NCBI GenBank assembly: GCA_963789275.1
Contig: CAWBKF010000038.1
Coordinates: forward strand, 10,666 to 74,665
Direction: 5' to 3'
Origin: DAHUYF01 sp963789275
GTDB lineage: Bacteria; Pseudomonadota; Alphaproteobacteria; ATCC43930; CGMCC-115725
Length of the DNA stretch: 64,000 nucleotides
The first letter of the stretch is position 1, and every line of letters begins with the position of its first letter. This document shows, one piece after another, positions 34,598-45,682 of this stretch. The notes beneath the pieces were generated by a model that saw only the letters and a list, made by a program, of their open reading frames with translations, was not told the origin of the DNA and made no database searches. The position numbers were made by a program, and so were the translations under genes.

Positions 34598-35680
34598 ATG
34601 TCTCAGCCAGCAATCCGGAGCACCAAGGGACGAGGTCGTCTCTTTGCCAGCATCCTCGACACGGTCGGGGATACGCCGACCATAAGGGTCAATAACCTGG
34701 CGCCGGATCATGCGGCGATTTACGTCAAGGCGGAATTTTTCAATCCCGCATCGTCGGTGAAGGACCGGCTGGCGCTCAACATCATCGAGCAAGGCGAGCG
34801 CAGCGGGGCACTGAAGCCGGGCCAGACCGTGGTCGAGGCCACGAGCGGCAACACCGGCATCGGGCTTGCCATGGTCTGTGCCCAAAAGGGCTATCCCCTG
34901 GTGGTCACAATGGCCGACAGCTTCTCCATCGAGCGCCGCAAGCTGATGCGCATCCTGGGCGCCAAGGTCGTGCTGACGCCGCGCGCGCTCAAGGGCTTCG
35001 GCATGTATCAGAAGGCGCTCGAGCTGGCCGAGACCCATGGCTGGTTCCTGGCGCGCCAATTCGAGACCGAGGCCAACGCCGCCATTCACGAGACGACGAC
35101 GGGACGCGAGATCATCAACGATTTCGCGGGATCGCGCCTCGACTGGTTCGTGACCGGCTACGGCACGGGCGGGACCGTCGCTGGTGTTGGCAGGGTGCTG
35201 CGCCGCGAAAGGCCGGAGACGAAGATCGTCCTCTGCGAGCCCGCCAACGCCCAGCTTCTCGGCAGCGGCCGCCCGCAAGAACGGACCCCGGACGGCGCAC
35301 CGGCGGCGAGCCACCCCGCTTTCGAGCCGCATCCGATCCAGGGCTGGACGCCCGACTTCATCCCCTACGTGCTCCAGGAGGCAATCGCCGCGCGCTTCTA
35401 CGATCAGCTCGTGCCGGTCGCCGGCGCGGAGGGCATCAAATGGGCGAAGGCGCTCGCGCAGAAGGAAGGGATTTTCACCGGCATCTCCGGCGGATCGGCT
35501 TTCGCCGTGGCGCGCGAGATCGCGGACAAGGCGCCCAAGGGATCGGTGATCCTCTGCATGCTTCCCGATACGGGTGAGCGCTACCTGACCACGCCGCTTT
35601 TCGACGGGATTGACGTTGAGATGAACGAAGAAGAGCGCGCCATTTCGCGTTCGACGCCCGCCGCTCAGTTCGCGGCATAG
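34598..35680 (+). CDS. PLP-dependent cysteine synthase-like enzyme
   Basis: A 360-residue fold-type II PLP enzyme. The Schiff-base Lys is in NPASSVKDRLALNI (about 55), followed by the substrate loop TSGNTGIGLA and the phosphate-binding GYGTGGTVAGVGR. It is about 40 residues longer than CysK, mainly by an insert after EPANAQLLG and an acidic C-terminus. It would make cysteine or a related beta-substituted alanine from O-acetylserine; in this setting it may supply an amino acid to the decarboxylase gene 26 bp downstream. The ATG at 34598 has GGAGAGG upstream. Intact, unlike its neighbours. Confidence 0.85.
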   Translation: MSQPAIRSTKGRGRLFASILDTVGDTPTIRVNNLAPDHAAIYVKAEFFNPASSVKDRLALNIIEQGERSGALKPGQTVVEATSGNTGIGLAMVCAQKGYPLVVTMADSFSIERRKLMRILGAKVVLTPRALKGFGMYQKALELAETHGWFLARQFETEANAAIHETTTGREIINDFAGSRLDWFVTGYGTGGTVAGVGRVLRRERPETKIVLCEPANAQLLGSGRPQERTPDGAPAASHPAFEPHPIQGWTPDFIPYVLQEAIAARFYDQLVPVAGAEGIKWAKALAQKEGIFTGISGGSAFAVAREIADKAPKGSVILCMLPDTGERYLTTPLFDGIDVEMNEEERAISRSTPAAQFAA

Positions 35681-35706
35681 CCCCGGCCCGGATCGGAAGA
35701 CGCGCC

Positions 35707-37234
35707 ATGCCGCCGCAAGAAAAGGCCGCCGACCGCCCGGCCGAGGAGACGCTCGACCCCGAGAATTGGCGCGAGGCGCTGGCGCTGTCGCATCGGATCG
35801 TCGAGGATGCCGTCGCTTATCTGGAAGGCGTCCGCGATCGCCCGGTGTGGCGGGAAATGCCCGCCGAGGTGCGGTCCCGGTTCTCCACGCCGCTGCCGCG
35901 CAAACCCGAGCCTCTCTCGGACATCTACCAGACGCTCAGCGAGACCGTGATGCGCTATCCGATGGGCAATATCCATCCGCGCTTCTGGGCGTGGTACATG
36001 GGCTCCAGCAACTTCACCGGCGCTTTGGGCGATTTCCTTGCGGCGGTCCAGGGCTCGAACCTCGGCGGCGGCGATCACGCCGCGACCTTGATGGACCAGC
36101 AAGTGGTGAACTGGTGCAAGGAGATGATCGGCTTTCCCGCCGCCGCGAGCGGAACTCTCGTCAGCGGCGGCTCGATGGCCAATATGATCGGACTTACCGT
36201 CGCGCGGAACGAAAAATCCGGCATCGACATACGCGAGCGCGGGGTGGGCGCCCTGGAGAAGCCGCTGCGCTTCTACGGCTCGGACCAGCTTCATGGCTGC
36301 CATCGCAAAGCCGTCGAAGCGCTCGGGCTCGGAAACGTCGCGTTGCGCCATATTCCGAGCGACGGCAGCTTGCGCATCGATGTCGGCGCCCTGCGCCGCG
36401 CGATTGCCGAGGATCGCGCAGTCGGGCTTTCAACCCGCTTGCGTGATCGCCAGCGCCGGCACGGTCAATACGGGCGCGATCGACGACTTGGCGGCGCTGC
36501 GCGCCTTGACGGCGCAGGAGGATCTCTGGCTGCATGTCGATGGCTGCATCGGCGCGCTTCTCGCCATCGCTCCCGAGAACGCCTACCGCGTCGCCGGTAT
36601 AGACAAGGCCGACTCCGTCGCGCTCGATCCGCATAAATGGCTGCATGCGCCGTTCGAGGCCGGCTGCGTGCTGGTGCGGGACGCGGCGGCGCATCGCGAG
36701 ACCTTCGCGGTCACGCCCGAATATCTGGAGACCGCCGTTCGCGGCCTCGCATCGGGCGCATGGCTGCACGAGTACGGTTTGCAGACCTCGCGCGGCTTTC
36801 GGGCGCTCAAGGTCTGGATGTCGCTCAGGGAGCACGGCATCGAGAAATTCGGTCGCTTGATCGACCAGAATATCGCGCAGGCGCGCTATCTCACCGAGCT
36901 GATCACGGCCGAGCCGGCGCTCGAGCTGGTGGCGCCCACCAATATCAACATCGTCTGCTTTCGCTACCACCCCGCCGATGCCGACCGCACCGCTCTCAAG
37001 ACCATCAACGCGGAGATCATGGCAAGGCTCCAGGAGCAGGGCCTGGCCACGCTCTCCGATACGACGGTGCATGGCGAGCATTGCCTGCGCGCCGCGATCA
37101 ACAATCACCGGACACGGCGCAGCGATGTCGAGCTCCTCGTGCGGGAAACCGTCCGTCTCGGAAACGACGTTCTAAATGAAAACGACACGGCGGACCTTGC
37201 GATGCAGAGGGGGCTTCAGAGCCAACAGCAGTAG
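35707..37234 (+). pseudogene. Group II PLP-dependent amino-acid decarboxylase, frameshifted
   Basis: Frame 1 from 35707 gives residues 1 to about 238 (IHPRFWAWYMGSSNFTGALG, GTLVSGGSMANMIGLTVARN); the rest continues in the +1 frame to 37234, including ASAGTVNTGAIDD, the Asp of HVDGC and the PLP Lys in DPHKWLH (about 309). Removing one G of the GGG at GTCGGGCTTTC near 36426 rejoins it as about 508 residues, normal for aromatic/acidic amino-acid decarboxylases. Paired with the cysteine synthase-like gene, it may act on the product of that enzyme to make an amine; the substrate is not readable. A one-base run-length change is a typical sequencing indel. Confidence 0.85.
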
Positions 37235-37302
37235 ATCGCGCGCGCTTTGCCCGGACCCGAACTCGACGCCGATCGGCGGTTCCTAAGCCGAGGGAGTTCA
37301 CA

Positions 37303-40300
37303 ATGGAGGTCGCAACCTGGCTTTCCGAGCTTGGCCTCGAATGCTATGCTGCCGCCTTTGCGGCCAATGACGTCACGCCGGACATCCTTCCCCACCTTTC
37401 GTCCGAGGATTTGAAGGAGCTGGGGGTTACATCAGTCGGCCACCGGCGATTGTTGCTTGCCGCGATCGGCGAGCTGCGGGACGGGACTGTCGCGCAAGGC
37501 CGCCCCGCCGCATCGAAGATACCCGGATCCGCGCCGTCCGCTCCACCGGCCGGCACCGAGGAAGGCGAACGCCGGCATCTCACGGTGATGTTTTGCGACA
37601 TCGTGGATTCGACCACGCTGGCGGGAAAGCTCGACCCCGAGGATATGCGGGCGGTCACCCAGCTTTTCTACAAAGCCTGCGGCGAAAGCATTAGGGCCTA
37701 TGAGGGATACATCGCCAAGTATCTCGGCGACGGCGTTCTCGCCTATTTCGGCTACCCGCGCGCGCATGAGGACGATGCGGAACGCGCGGCGCGGGCCGGG
37801 CTCGATCTGATCGCCGCCATCGGGAGGATCGAGACGCCTGTTTCGGACAGCGTGCGCGCACGGATCGGCATCGCCACGGGACTGGTCGTCGTCGGCGAAG
37901 TTGTCGGCGAAGGCGCCGCGCAGGAGCGCTTCGTCGCGGGCGAGACGCCCAACCTGGCGGCGCGGCTGCAAGCGCTCGCCGCGCCCGATACCGTCGTCGT
38001 TTCCGCATCGACACGCGACTTGCTCGGCACCGATTTCAGGCTGAGCCATCTCGGCAAGTTCACCCTCAAAGGCTTCCCGCCCGGGGTGAACGCCTGGCGG
38101 ATCGATGAGGCGATGACCGCGGAAAGCCGCTTCGAGAAGCGCCGGAGCAAGGAGCTGGCCGATTTCGTCGGACGAGACGAGGAGCGGAGCTTGCTCCTCG
38201 ACCGGCAAAAGCTGGCATGGCAGGGGCGCGGGCAGCTCGTGCTGATTTCAGGCGAGGCGGGCATAGGGAAGTCCCGCATCGCGGCCTGGCTGACCGAGCA
38301 ACTGCCGGCAGGACTCTTACACGCGGCTCCTCTTTCAAGGCTCGCCCTACCATAAGGAGAGCGCTTTTCATCCCTTCATCGCCCAGATGAAGCGGGAAGC
38401 CGGCTTCGAACCCGGCGATTCGCTCGAGCGTCGCCGTGAAAAGCTCACGGCCTTGGTCGCCGACAGCGTCCCGGACAGCGAGATCGCTCTTGCGCTTCTT
38501 TCGGCGCTGCTGTCGCTGGACCTGCCCGACCAACCCGGTCTCGACCTCAGTCCGACGCAGCAACGGCGCGAGACTCTCCGTGTGTTGCTCGACCGCATCG
38601 TGGAGATCTCCCGGCGCAAGCCGCTGCTTCTCATCTTCGAGGATGCGCAGTGGGCGGACGCGACATCGCTCGAGCTGCTCGAGCTCGTTGCCGAACGCAT
38701 CGCGCGCATGCGCGTGCTCGCCATCGTCACCTCGCGGCCCGAATTCGCGCCGCGTTGGCCGATGAGCGCCGAGATCAGCACCGTAAATTTGGTTCGGCTC
38801 GACCGTCGCCACGCGCAGATGATCGTCCAACGGCTGGCGAGCGGACGAACGCTGCCCGACGAGGTTCAGGCGCAAATCATCGCGAGAACGGACGGCGTTC
38901 CGCTCTTCATCGAGGAGCTGATCAAATCGGTGCTGGAATCGGACCTTCTCGTCGAGGCCGCCGGACGGCTTCAGCTCAAAGGGGTCCTGCCGCGCTTTGC
39001 CATTCCAGCGACGCTGCAGGACTCGCTGATGGAGCGCCTCGACCGATTGGCGCCGGTGCGGGGAATTGCGCAAATCGCAGCGGCCATCGGTCGCGAGTTC
39101 TCGTTCTCCTTGATCAGCGCTGTCGCCGATATCGATGCCGGCAAGCTGGCCGACGGGCTTTCTCAGCTCGAGGCGGCGGAGCTGATCTTCCGGCGCGGGA
39201 CGTCGCCCGATGCGATCTACGCCTTCAAGCACGCGCTCGTGCAGGATACCGCCTACGGATCACTGCTCAGGAGCCGGCGACAGCGGCTCCACCAGGTCAT
39301 TGCCAAGACCATCTGCGACAAATTCCCAGAACAGGCCGAAACCGAACCCGAAGTCATCGCACATCATTTCACCCAAGCAGAATTGATCGGGCCGGCTGCC
39401 GCCTGGTGGGCAAAGGCGGGTCGGCGCGCGATGAGCCGATTGGCGAATTTCGAGGCCGTCCAGAGCTTTACCCGGGGCTTGGGGCTCGTCGCTGCCTTGC
39501 CCGAGGGCACGGAGCGCGACAAGCAGGAATTGTCGTTCCGATTGTCGCTTGGGCTCCCGCTCCTGGCGACGCGCGGCTACGCCTCGACGGAGGTCGTGCG
39601 AAACTACGAGGCAGCAAGCGCGCTCGCCGCGCGCCTCGGCGATCGCGAAGCGCAATTCACCAGCGAGCGCGGCCTCTGGAACTGCGTCTACGATCGCGGC
39701 GACTTGGACCGCAGCGTCGCCCTTTCCCGGCGGTTGCTCGAGCTGGCGGAGGCCGATAACGACGTGGCGAAGCTGGCGCTTGCCTGGCGCGCGCATGGCT
39801 CGGCCCGGATGAGCAAAGCGGAGCTCGCCGCGGCAGAGGAGGCGTTCGACACTTGCATTGCCGTCTCCGACCGGTTGTTGCCGGATTCTTGCATCGAGCG
39901 CTACGGCGAGGCGCCGCAGGTGGTTGCCTACCTCTACAAGGGGTTCGTGCAATGCATCAGCGGTCGTTGCGACAGTGCGCTGGAGAACGTCGCTCACGCC
40001 TCGGGCTTGGCGAAGAAGATCAAACATCCCTTGAGCCAGGCCTTCGCCTCGTTGCTGGTTGCCGTCATATTGCTGTTCAGGCGCGACTATCAGGCCTGCG
40101 AAGAACTGTCGAAGAAGCAAGTCGCGTTCAGCGCCGAGCACGGCTTCGTGTTCTGGTATGCCGCTCACCAGATCACGCATGGCGCCAGCGCCGCAAATCT
40201 CTCTCACAGCGCCGCTGACGCCGCCAAGGCGAAAGCGGGCATAGAAAATTGGCGCAAGACAGATGCGCTGCTGCACATTCCGACGTGGTCGTCTTTCCTT

Positions 40301-40681
40301 GCCGATGCGGCGCTCGCGTGCGACGATCTAAGAGTGGCGGATGAGGCCATCGCCAATGGCCTGATCATCGCCCACGAAAACAACGACGTCCTGGTCCTGG
40401 CCGATCTGCAGCGCCTGAGGGGACGCCTGCTGGCGAAGGAAGGCCGGCGGAAGGAAGCGCTGCAGGCGCTGATGGAAGCGATTGAGACGGCCCGCCGCCA
40501 AGGAGCCGAGCTCTATCACCTCAGAGCCGCGCGCGATTTGGCGCGCCTGCTTGCAGAAGGTGACCGCCAGCGGGCGATAGAGCTCCTCGCCCCCGCCGTC
40601 GAAAGCTTCGTGGAGCATCGCAACGGTCTCGACTACCAAGAATTGGCGGCGCTGTTGCGGGAATTGCGAAACCGCCGATAA
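37303..40681 (+). pseudogene. SAM-domain + class III adenylate cyclase + AAA/TPR sensor protein, frameshifted
   Basis: N-terminus: SAM domain (VATWLSELGLECYAAAFAAN, about 1-65). Then a class III nucleotide cyclase domain (VMFCDIVDSTTLAGKLD, KYLGDGVLAYFGYPRAHEDD). Then an AAA/STAND ATPase (LISGEAGIGKSRIAAWLTEQ) and a long TPR C-terminus. Frame 1 stops at 38355; the next frame carries RLLFQGSPYHKESAFHP onward to 40681. Removing one T of CTCTTAC near 38317 restores about 1,125 residues. This resembles the rhizobial cyclase-ATPase-TPR family, thought to sense signals and act in regulation. It follows the decarboxylase by 68 bp in the same direction. Confidence 0.8.
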
Positions 40682-40987
40682 GCGACCGACTAATGCTGCG
40701 CGTTCGCCGAGGAGGCGCTGCCGCCCCGTCCTGGACCTGGGACAACAGTGATGAACGTCGGCTCAAGCCCGAATCTCGGGGATCCATCGCGGTGCCGCGA
40801 ACGGCCGGAATTGGCGCGGGGCGGTCCGCTGCGCCAACGTCGACAGATTTCCGCTTCGGGTCAGGGGACTAAACCGCTCTCGCGGTAGGATGCGGCGACA
40901 GGCGGCGGAGCTAAGGGGATAGCGGGGCGAAGTGTCCTGTCTTGAAGATGAGGGGTTGCCAACCTCACTCAAGACAGGAGCACCCCC

Positions 40988-41866
40988 ATGAACGGCGAGA
41001 CCATCAGCCCGTTACGCCGCCGCATGATCGAAGACATGACGGTGCGCAAGTTCGTCGAGAAGACACAGAAGGATTACGTCCGTCATGTCAAGGGCCTCAC
41101 CGTCTTCCTTGGCCGAACACCGGACACCGCCACGGCCGAGGATCTGCGCCGTTATCAGCTGCATCTGACCGAGAGCGGGGTCCGCCCGCCGAGCATCAAC
41201 AGTGCGGTTTCGGCGCTGCGCTTCTTCTTCTCCGTCACGCTCGACCGGCCCGAAGTCACCAAGCGGCTGACCTTCGTCGCCGAGCCGCGGAAGATACCTG
41301 TGGTGTTGAGCCCCGAGGAGGTGACGCGGTTTCTCGATGCGGCGCCCGGACCCAAGTACAAGGCTGCGTTCAGCGCCGCCTATGGCGCTGGTCTGCGCGT
41401 CTCCGAGGTCGTAGCGCTGAAGGTGTCGGATGTCGATTCCGAGCGCATGCTGCTTCGGATCGAGCAAGGCAAGGGGCGCAAGGATCGCTTTGCCATGTTG
41501 TCGCCACAGCTGCTCGGGCTGCTGCGTGATTGGTGGCGGATCGCGCGGCCTCAGGTCTGGCTGTTTCCCGGACGCGACAGGATCAACCCTCTCACGACGC
41601 GTCAGTTCAATCGCGCCGTTCACGCCACCACTCACATGGCCGAGATCGCCAAGCGGGTGACGCCGCACACGCTGCGCCACAGCTTTGCGACCCATCTCCT
41701 GGAGCAGAACATCGATATCCGCGTCATCCAAGTTCTGCTCGGCCATGCCAAGCTCGAGACCACCAGTCTCTATACGCGGGTTGCCACCAATACGATCCGG
41801 ACGGTCATGAGCCCGCTCGACCGCCTGACGCCGCTGCGCGCCGGGAGAGACGAGCCGCCCGCGTAG
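40988..41866 (+). CDS. Tyrosine recombinase of the IS91-type element, copy 2
   Basis: Translation identical to the copy 1 recombinase (29774-30652): 292 residues, catalytic Arg in GAGLRVSE, HTLRHSFATH, LLGHAKLETT and nucleophile Tyr in SLYTRV. Same leader hairpin and same 12-bp spacing to the transposase. Confidence 0.9.
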   Translation: MNGETISPLRRRMIEDMTVRKFVEKTQKDYVRHVKGLTVFLGRTPDTATAEDLRRYQLHLTESGVRPPSINSAVSALRFFFSVTLDRPEVTKRLTFVAEPRKIPVVLSPEEVTRFLDAAPGPKYKAAFSAAYGAGLRVSEVVALKVSDVDSERMLLRIEQGKGRKDRFAMLSPQLLGLLRDWWRIARPQVWLFPGRDRINPLTTRQFNRAVHATTHMAEIAKRVTPHTLRHSFATHLLEQNIDIRVIQVLLGHAKLETTSLYTRVATNTIRTVMSPLDRLTPLRAGRDEPPA

Positions 41867-41878
41867 CGTCCGCCGCCC

Positions 41879-43087
41879 TTGGTCCGACCCGCTCTGGAGG
41901 TCGCGGATATCTTCCGCGACCACGGGGCCGCCTGGCGCTGCGCCAACGCCGGCCATGTGAGCCTCGGCCAGCTGAAGGTCATGTCGGCCATCGAGAGCTG
42001 CCGCACGGCGGCTCTCGGCGGGCATGTCGCGCGCTGCGAGAAGTGCTCGCACACGCACATCGCCTATAACTCCTGCCGCAATCGGCATTGCCCCAAGTGC
42101 CAAGGCGCGGCAGCGAAGGAGTGGCTCGCCGACCGCGAGGCCGAGCTGCTGCCCGTGCCCTATTACCACGTGGTCTTCACGCTGCCGGCGCCGATCGCCG
42201 ACATCGCCTACCAGAACAAGGCCGTGATCTACGATAGCTTGTTCAAGGCCGCGGCCGAGACGCTCATCACCATCGCCGCCGACCCGAAGCACCTCGGCGC
42301 CCGCATCGGCCTCACCGCGGTCCTGCACAGCTGGGGCTCGGCGCTCACGCATCACCCACACGTCCATGTGATCGTGCCGGGCGGCGGCATCTCGCTGGAC
42401 GGGGCGCGATGGATATCCTGCCGACCTGGCTTCTTCCTCCCCGTTCGTGTGCTCTCGCGGCTCTTCCGGCGCCTGTTCCTGGAGAGCCTTCTCGCCGCCC
42501 ATGGCGCCGGCCGCCTGCGGTTTTTTGGCGACCACGCTCCGCTGGCCGAGCGCGGCGCCTTCGCCGCCTATCTGGCGCCGTTGCGCAAAGTCGAATGGGT
42601 TGTCTACAGCAAGCGACCTTTTGGCGGGCCTGAAGCGGTATTGGCGTATCTGTCGCGCTACACGCACCGCGTCGCCATCGCCAACAGCCGGCTCATTGCC
42701 TTCGACGACGGCGGTGTGACCTTCAGGTGGAAGGACTACCGCGCCAAAAGACGCGAGCGCTTCAAGGTGATGACGCTCGCTGTCGGCGAGTTCATCCGCC
42801 GCTTCCTGCTTCACGTGCTGCCCAGCGGCTTCCACCGCATCCGCCACTATGGTCTCTTCGCCAACGGCGGGCGAGCCGAGAACATCGCGCGAGCACGTCA
42901 GCTGCTCAATGTGCCGGCGACACAGAGCAAGACCGCCGATGCCGACAGCACCGATGACGGTGAACCGCACGCGCTATCGCATCCTTGCCCCTGCTGCGGT
43001 GGCCGCATGATCATCATCGAGACTTTTGAGCGCGGTGGTACAGCCCGATATCGCCCGACCGCCCCGATCAGGGTCGACAGCTCATGA
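41879..43087 (+). CDS. IS91-family transposase, copy 2
   Basis: Identical to the copy 1 transposase except residue 3 (Arg instead of Gln), caused by G at 41886. It has the zinc-binding Cys cluster (CEKCSHTHIAYNSCRNRHCP) and the HUH site HPHVHVIVPGGG. TTG start at 41879. Probably active in principle, since both reading frames are intact. Confidence 0.9.
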   Translation: MVRPALEVADIFRDHGAAWRCANAGHVSLGQLKVMSAIESCRTAALGGHVARCEKCSHTHIAYNSCRNRHCPKCQGAAAKEWLADREAELLPVPYYHVVFTLPAPIADIAYQNKAVIYDSLFKAAAETLITIAADPKHLGARIGLTAVLHSWGSALTHHPHVHVIVPGGGISLDGARWISCRPGFFLPVRVLSRLFRRLFLESLLAAHGAGRLRFFGDHAPLAERGAFAAYLAPLRKVEWVVYSKRPFGGPEAVLAYLSRYTHRVAIANSRLIAFDDGGVTFRWKDYRAKRRERFKVMTLAVGEFIRRFLLHVLPSGFHRIRHYGLFANGGRAENIARARQLLNVPATQSKTADADSTDDGEPHALSHPCPCCGGRMIIIETFERGGTARYRPTAPIRVDSS

Positions 43088-43689
43088 CGTCCATCGCCTG
43101 CTCTCGAACTGCGACTGTCGCTCGCCGTCGCCGCTGCCTGTCAGCCGGCCACGATCGAGCTCGCCCGCCGATCATCGTGACGCATCAGATCGACCGCTCC
43201 ATGCTGCCGAACGCACGTCAAAGATCGCGCCGGCACCATGCGCAACCGCCATATCGCGCCACCGACCGCGGCCGACAACGCAGCAATCCTGTACGCGCCG
43301 CTCTCAAATCCCCATAGCGCACGGGCGCCCCACCATCGCGCCTGTCCCTGCCCGCGGTTTCCTCCCCCGAGGCTTCTCGGACGCCTGCCGCCTGAGCATG
43401 CGGCGCCGTCCCTGTCGCGGCAGGCGTCCGAGAAGCCTTAACAGACTCAGACGACGCCTCAGTCGAGTTGAATGTCCGCTTCCCCTCACTTACCGCCGAA
43501 AGCTGTCCAACCGCTTCCGGACATCCCGGCCGGCTCGGCGCCGGCTCGGCCGTCGGTGCAAAGGGGCGTTTTTGCACGGCCAAGCTGACGGGCGACCCAT
43601 CCGATTTATACGCCACGGCGGCCGGCGCCATACCTGCCGACAATTCACACTTGCCAGTCGTAGCACGACGCCCCTGATCCTTCGTCGCC
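43088..43689. other. IS copy 2 3' end and traG upstream region
   Basis: 43088-43444 is the non-coding IS tail. 43445-43689 is the traG upstream region; it contains TGCAAA-GGGGCGTT-TTTGCA near 43558-43577, a weak hairpin. No gene is seen. Confidence 0.45.
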
Positions 43690-45663
43690 ATGAGTGCGAC
43701 CAAGATCCTCTGGGGCCAGGTGCTCCTCGTAAGCAGCATCGTGCTCGCCTTCATCTGGGCGGCGACGGAGTGGACAGCCTGGCGACTTGCCTTTCAGCCG
43801 CAGCTCGGACACCCCTGGTTCGAGCTGTTCGGCTGTCCGATCTATCAGCTGCCGGCATTCTTCTGGTGGTGGTTCGCCTACGACGCCTATGCCCGCGAGA
43901 TCTTCGTCGAGGGCGCCTATATCGCAGCATCGGGCGGTATCGCCGCGATCGTCGTGGCCGTCGCCATGTCGGTGTGGCGGGCACGGGAGATCAAGAAGGT
44001 CACGACCTACGGCTCCGCGCGTTGGGCCGAGACGCGCGAGGTCCGCGGTGCTGGCCTGCTCCGTGCCGAGGGCGTTCTGCTCGGCCGGTGGCGCGGCGCC
44101 TATCTGCGCCACGACGGTCCCGAGCATGTTCTGTGCTTCGCGCCGACCAGAAGCGGCAAAGGCGTCGGACTCGTCGTGCCGACGCTGCTGACCTGGCCGG
44201 GCTCGGTGATCGTCCATGACATCAAGGGAGAAAATTGGACGCTCGACCGCCGGATGGCGCGCCCGCTTCGGGCGCGTGCTGCTGTTCGATCCAACCAATA
44301 CCGACAGCGCGGCCTACAACCCCTTGCTGGAGGTGCGGCGTGGCGAATGGGAAGTCCGCGATGTGCAGAACATCGCGGATGTGCTCGTCGATCCCGAAGG
44401 CGCGCTCGAGCGACGGAACCATTGGGAGAAGACCAGCCACTCGCTGCTGGTGGGGACCATCCTGCATGTCCTCTACGCCGAGGCGAACAAGACGCTCGCC
44501 GGGGTCGCCAACTTCCTGTCCGATCCGAAGCGGCCGATCGAGGCGACGTTGCGCGCCATGATGACGACACCGCACCTCGGGCCTCGTGGCGAGCATCCGG
44601 TTGTCGCCAGCGCCGCTCGGGAGCTGCTCAATAAGAGCGACAATGAACGGTCCGGCGTCTTGTCGACGGCGATGTCATTTCTTGGACTCTATCGCGATCC
44701 GTGGTGGCGCGCGTGACGCGGCAATGCGATTGGCGCATCCGCGATCTCGTCGAGGACGCGCGTCCCGCCACGCTTTACTTGGTCGTGCCACCGTCGGATA
44801 TCAGCCGCACCAAGCCGCTCGTGCGCCTAATCCTCAACCAGATCGGCCGGCGGCTGACCGAAGAGCTGGACTCCAAACGCCGTCGCCATCGCCTCCTGTT
44901 GATGCTGGACGAGTTTCCCGCGCTGGGCCGCCTCGATTTTTTCGAGAGCGCGCTCGCCTTCATGGCGGGCTACGGCTTGAAAAGCTTCCTGATCGCGCAG
45001 TCGCTCAACCAAATCGAGAAGGCCTATGGTCAGAACAATTCGATCCTCGACAATTGCCATGTCCGCGTGAGCTTCGCGACCAATGACGAGCGCACGGCGA
45101 AACGAGTCTCGGATGCACTCGGCATGGCGACCGAACTGCGCGCGATGAAGAACTATGCTGGACATCGGCTAAGCCCATGGCTCGGGCACTTGATGGTGTC
45201 GCGCCAGGAAACAGCGCGGCCGCTGCTAACGCCTGGGGAGGTCATGCAGCTGCCGCCCGATGACGAGGTGGTGCTTGTGTCCGGCTGTCACCCTATCCGC
45301 GCGAAGAAGGCGCGGTATTTCGAAGACGCGGAGCTGAATGCCCGCATCCTGTCGCCGCCAAGGCTATCGCCACCTGGCAGCCATGGAGTGGTCGATAATC
45401 GGCCTTCGCCGCCGCATACAGGTGATTGGGCCGACGCCGTCGTCACGCCGCCCGTCTCCGCGACCGACGATCCGGCAAATGCCGGCATCCGCCGTGAGCC
45501 GGAACTGCCGGCGCATGAGAACATCGTACCCGAGCCGGCCAATCGGCTCCGGGAGTTCGAGCCGCTTGAGGAAGAGAGCGATGACGATGCGCAGCGCCTG
45601 CGCGCGGTCCAGCGCAGCGCCCAAACTGTCGCCCGCCAGGTGAGTTCTCGATCCCGCCGATGA
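43690..45663 (+). pseudogene. traG: TraG/VirD4 type IV coupling protein, two frameshifts
   Basis: N-terminal membrane spans (LLVSSIVLAFIWAATEW; YIAASGGIAAIVVAVAMSVW), then Walker A PTRSGKGVG (about 155). The frame shifts near 44245 (GENWTL to TAGWRARFGRVLLFDP) and again near 44704, where CCGTGGTGGCG replaces the expected CCGGTGGTGGCG (YRDP then VVARVTRQCDWRI). The last frame has Walker B LLLMLDEFPALG and ends at 45663. Rejoined, it is about 655 residues, normal for TraG. It would bring the RlxS-bound strand to the Trb channel. If the shifts are real the element cannot transfer itself; a missing G in a GG run suggests sequencing error for the second. Confidence 0.9.
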
Positions 45664-45682
45664 CATGGGGCTGTGAGGCCGA

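Larger units (their letters stand above)
40866..43444 (+). mobile_element. IS91-family element with tyrosine recombinase, copy 2
   Basis: Direct repeat of 29652-32230 at an offset of 11,214 bp, with the same two genes and the same 3' inverted repeat (43370-43390 / 43418-43438). Only one base difference was noticed. The left flank is the end of the cyclase cassette and the right flank is the traG upstream region. Homologous recombination between copies would delete the 8.6-kb cargo. Confidence 0.9.
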
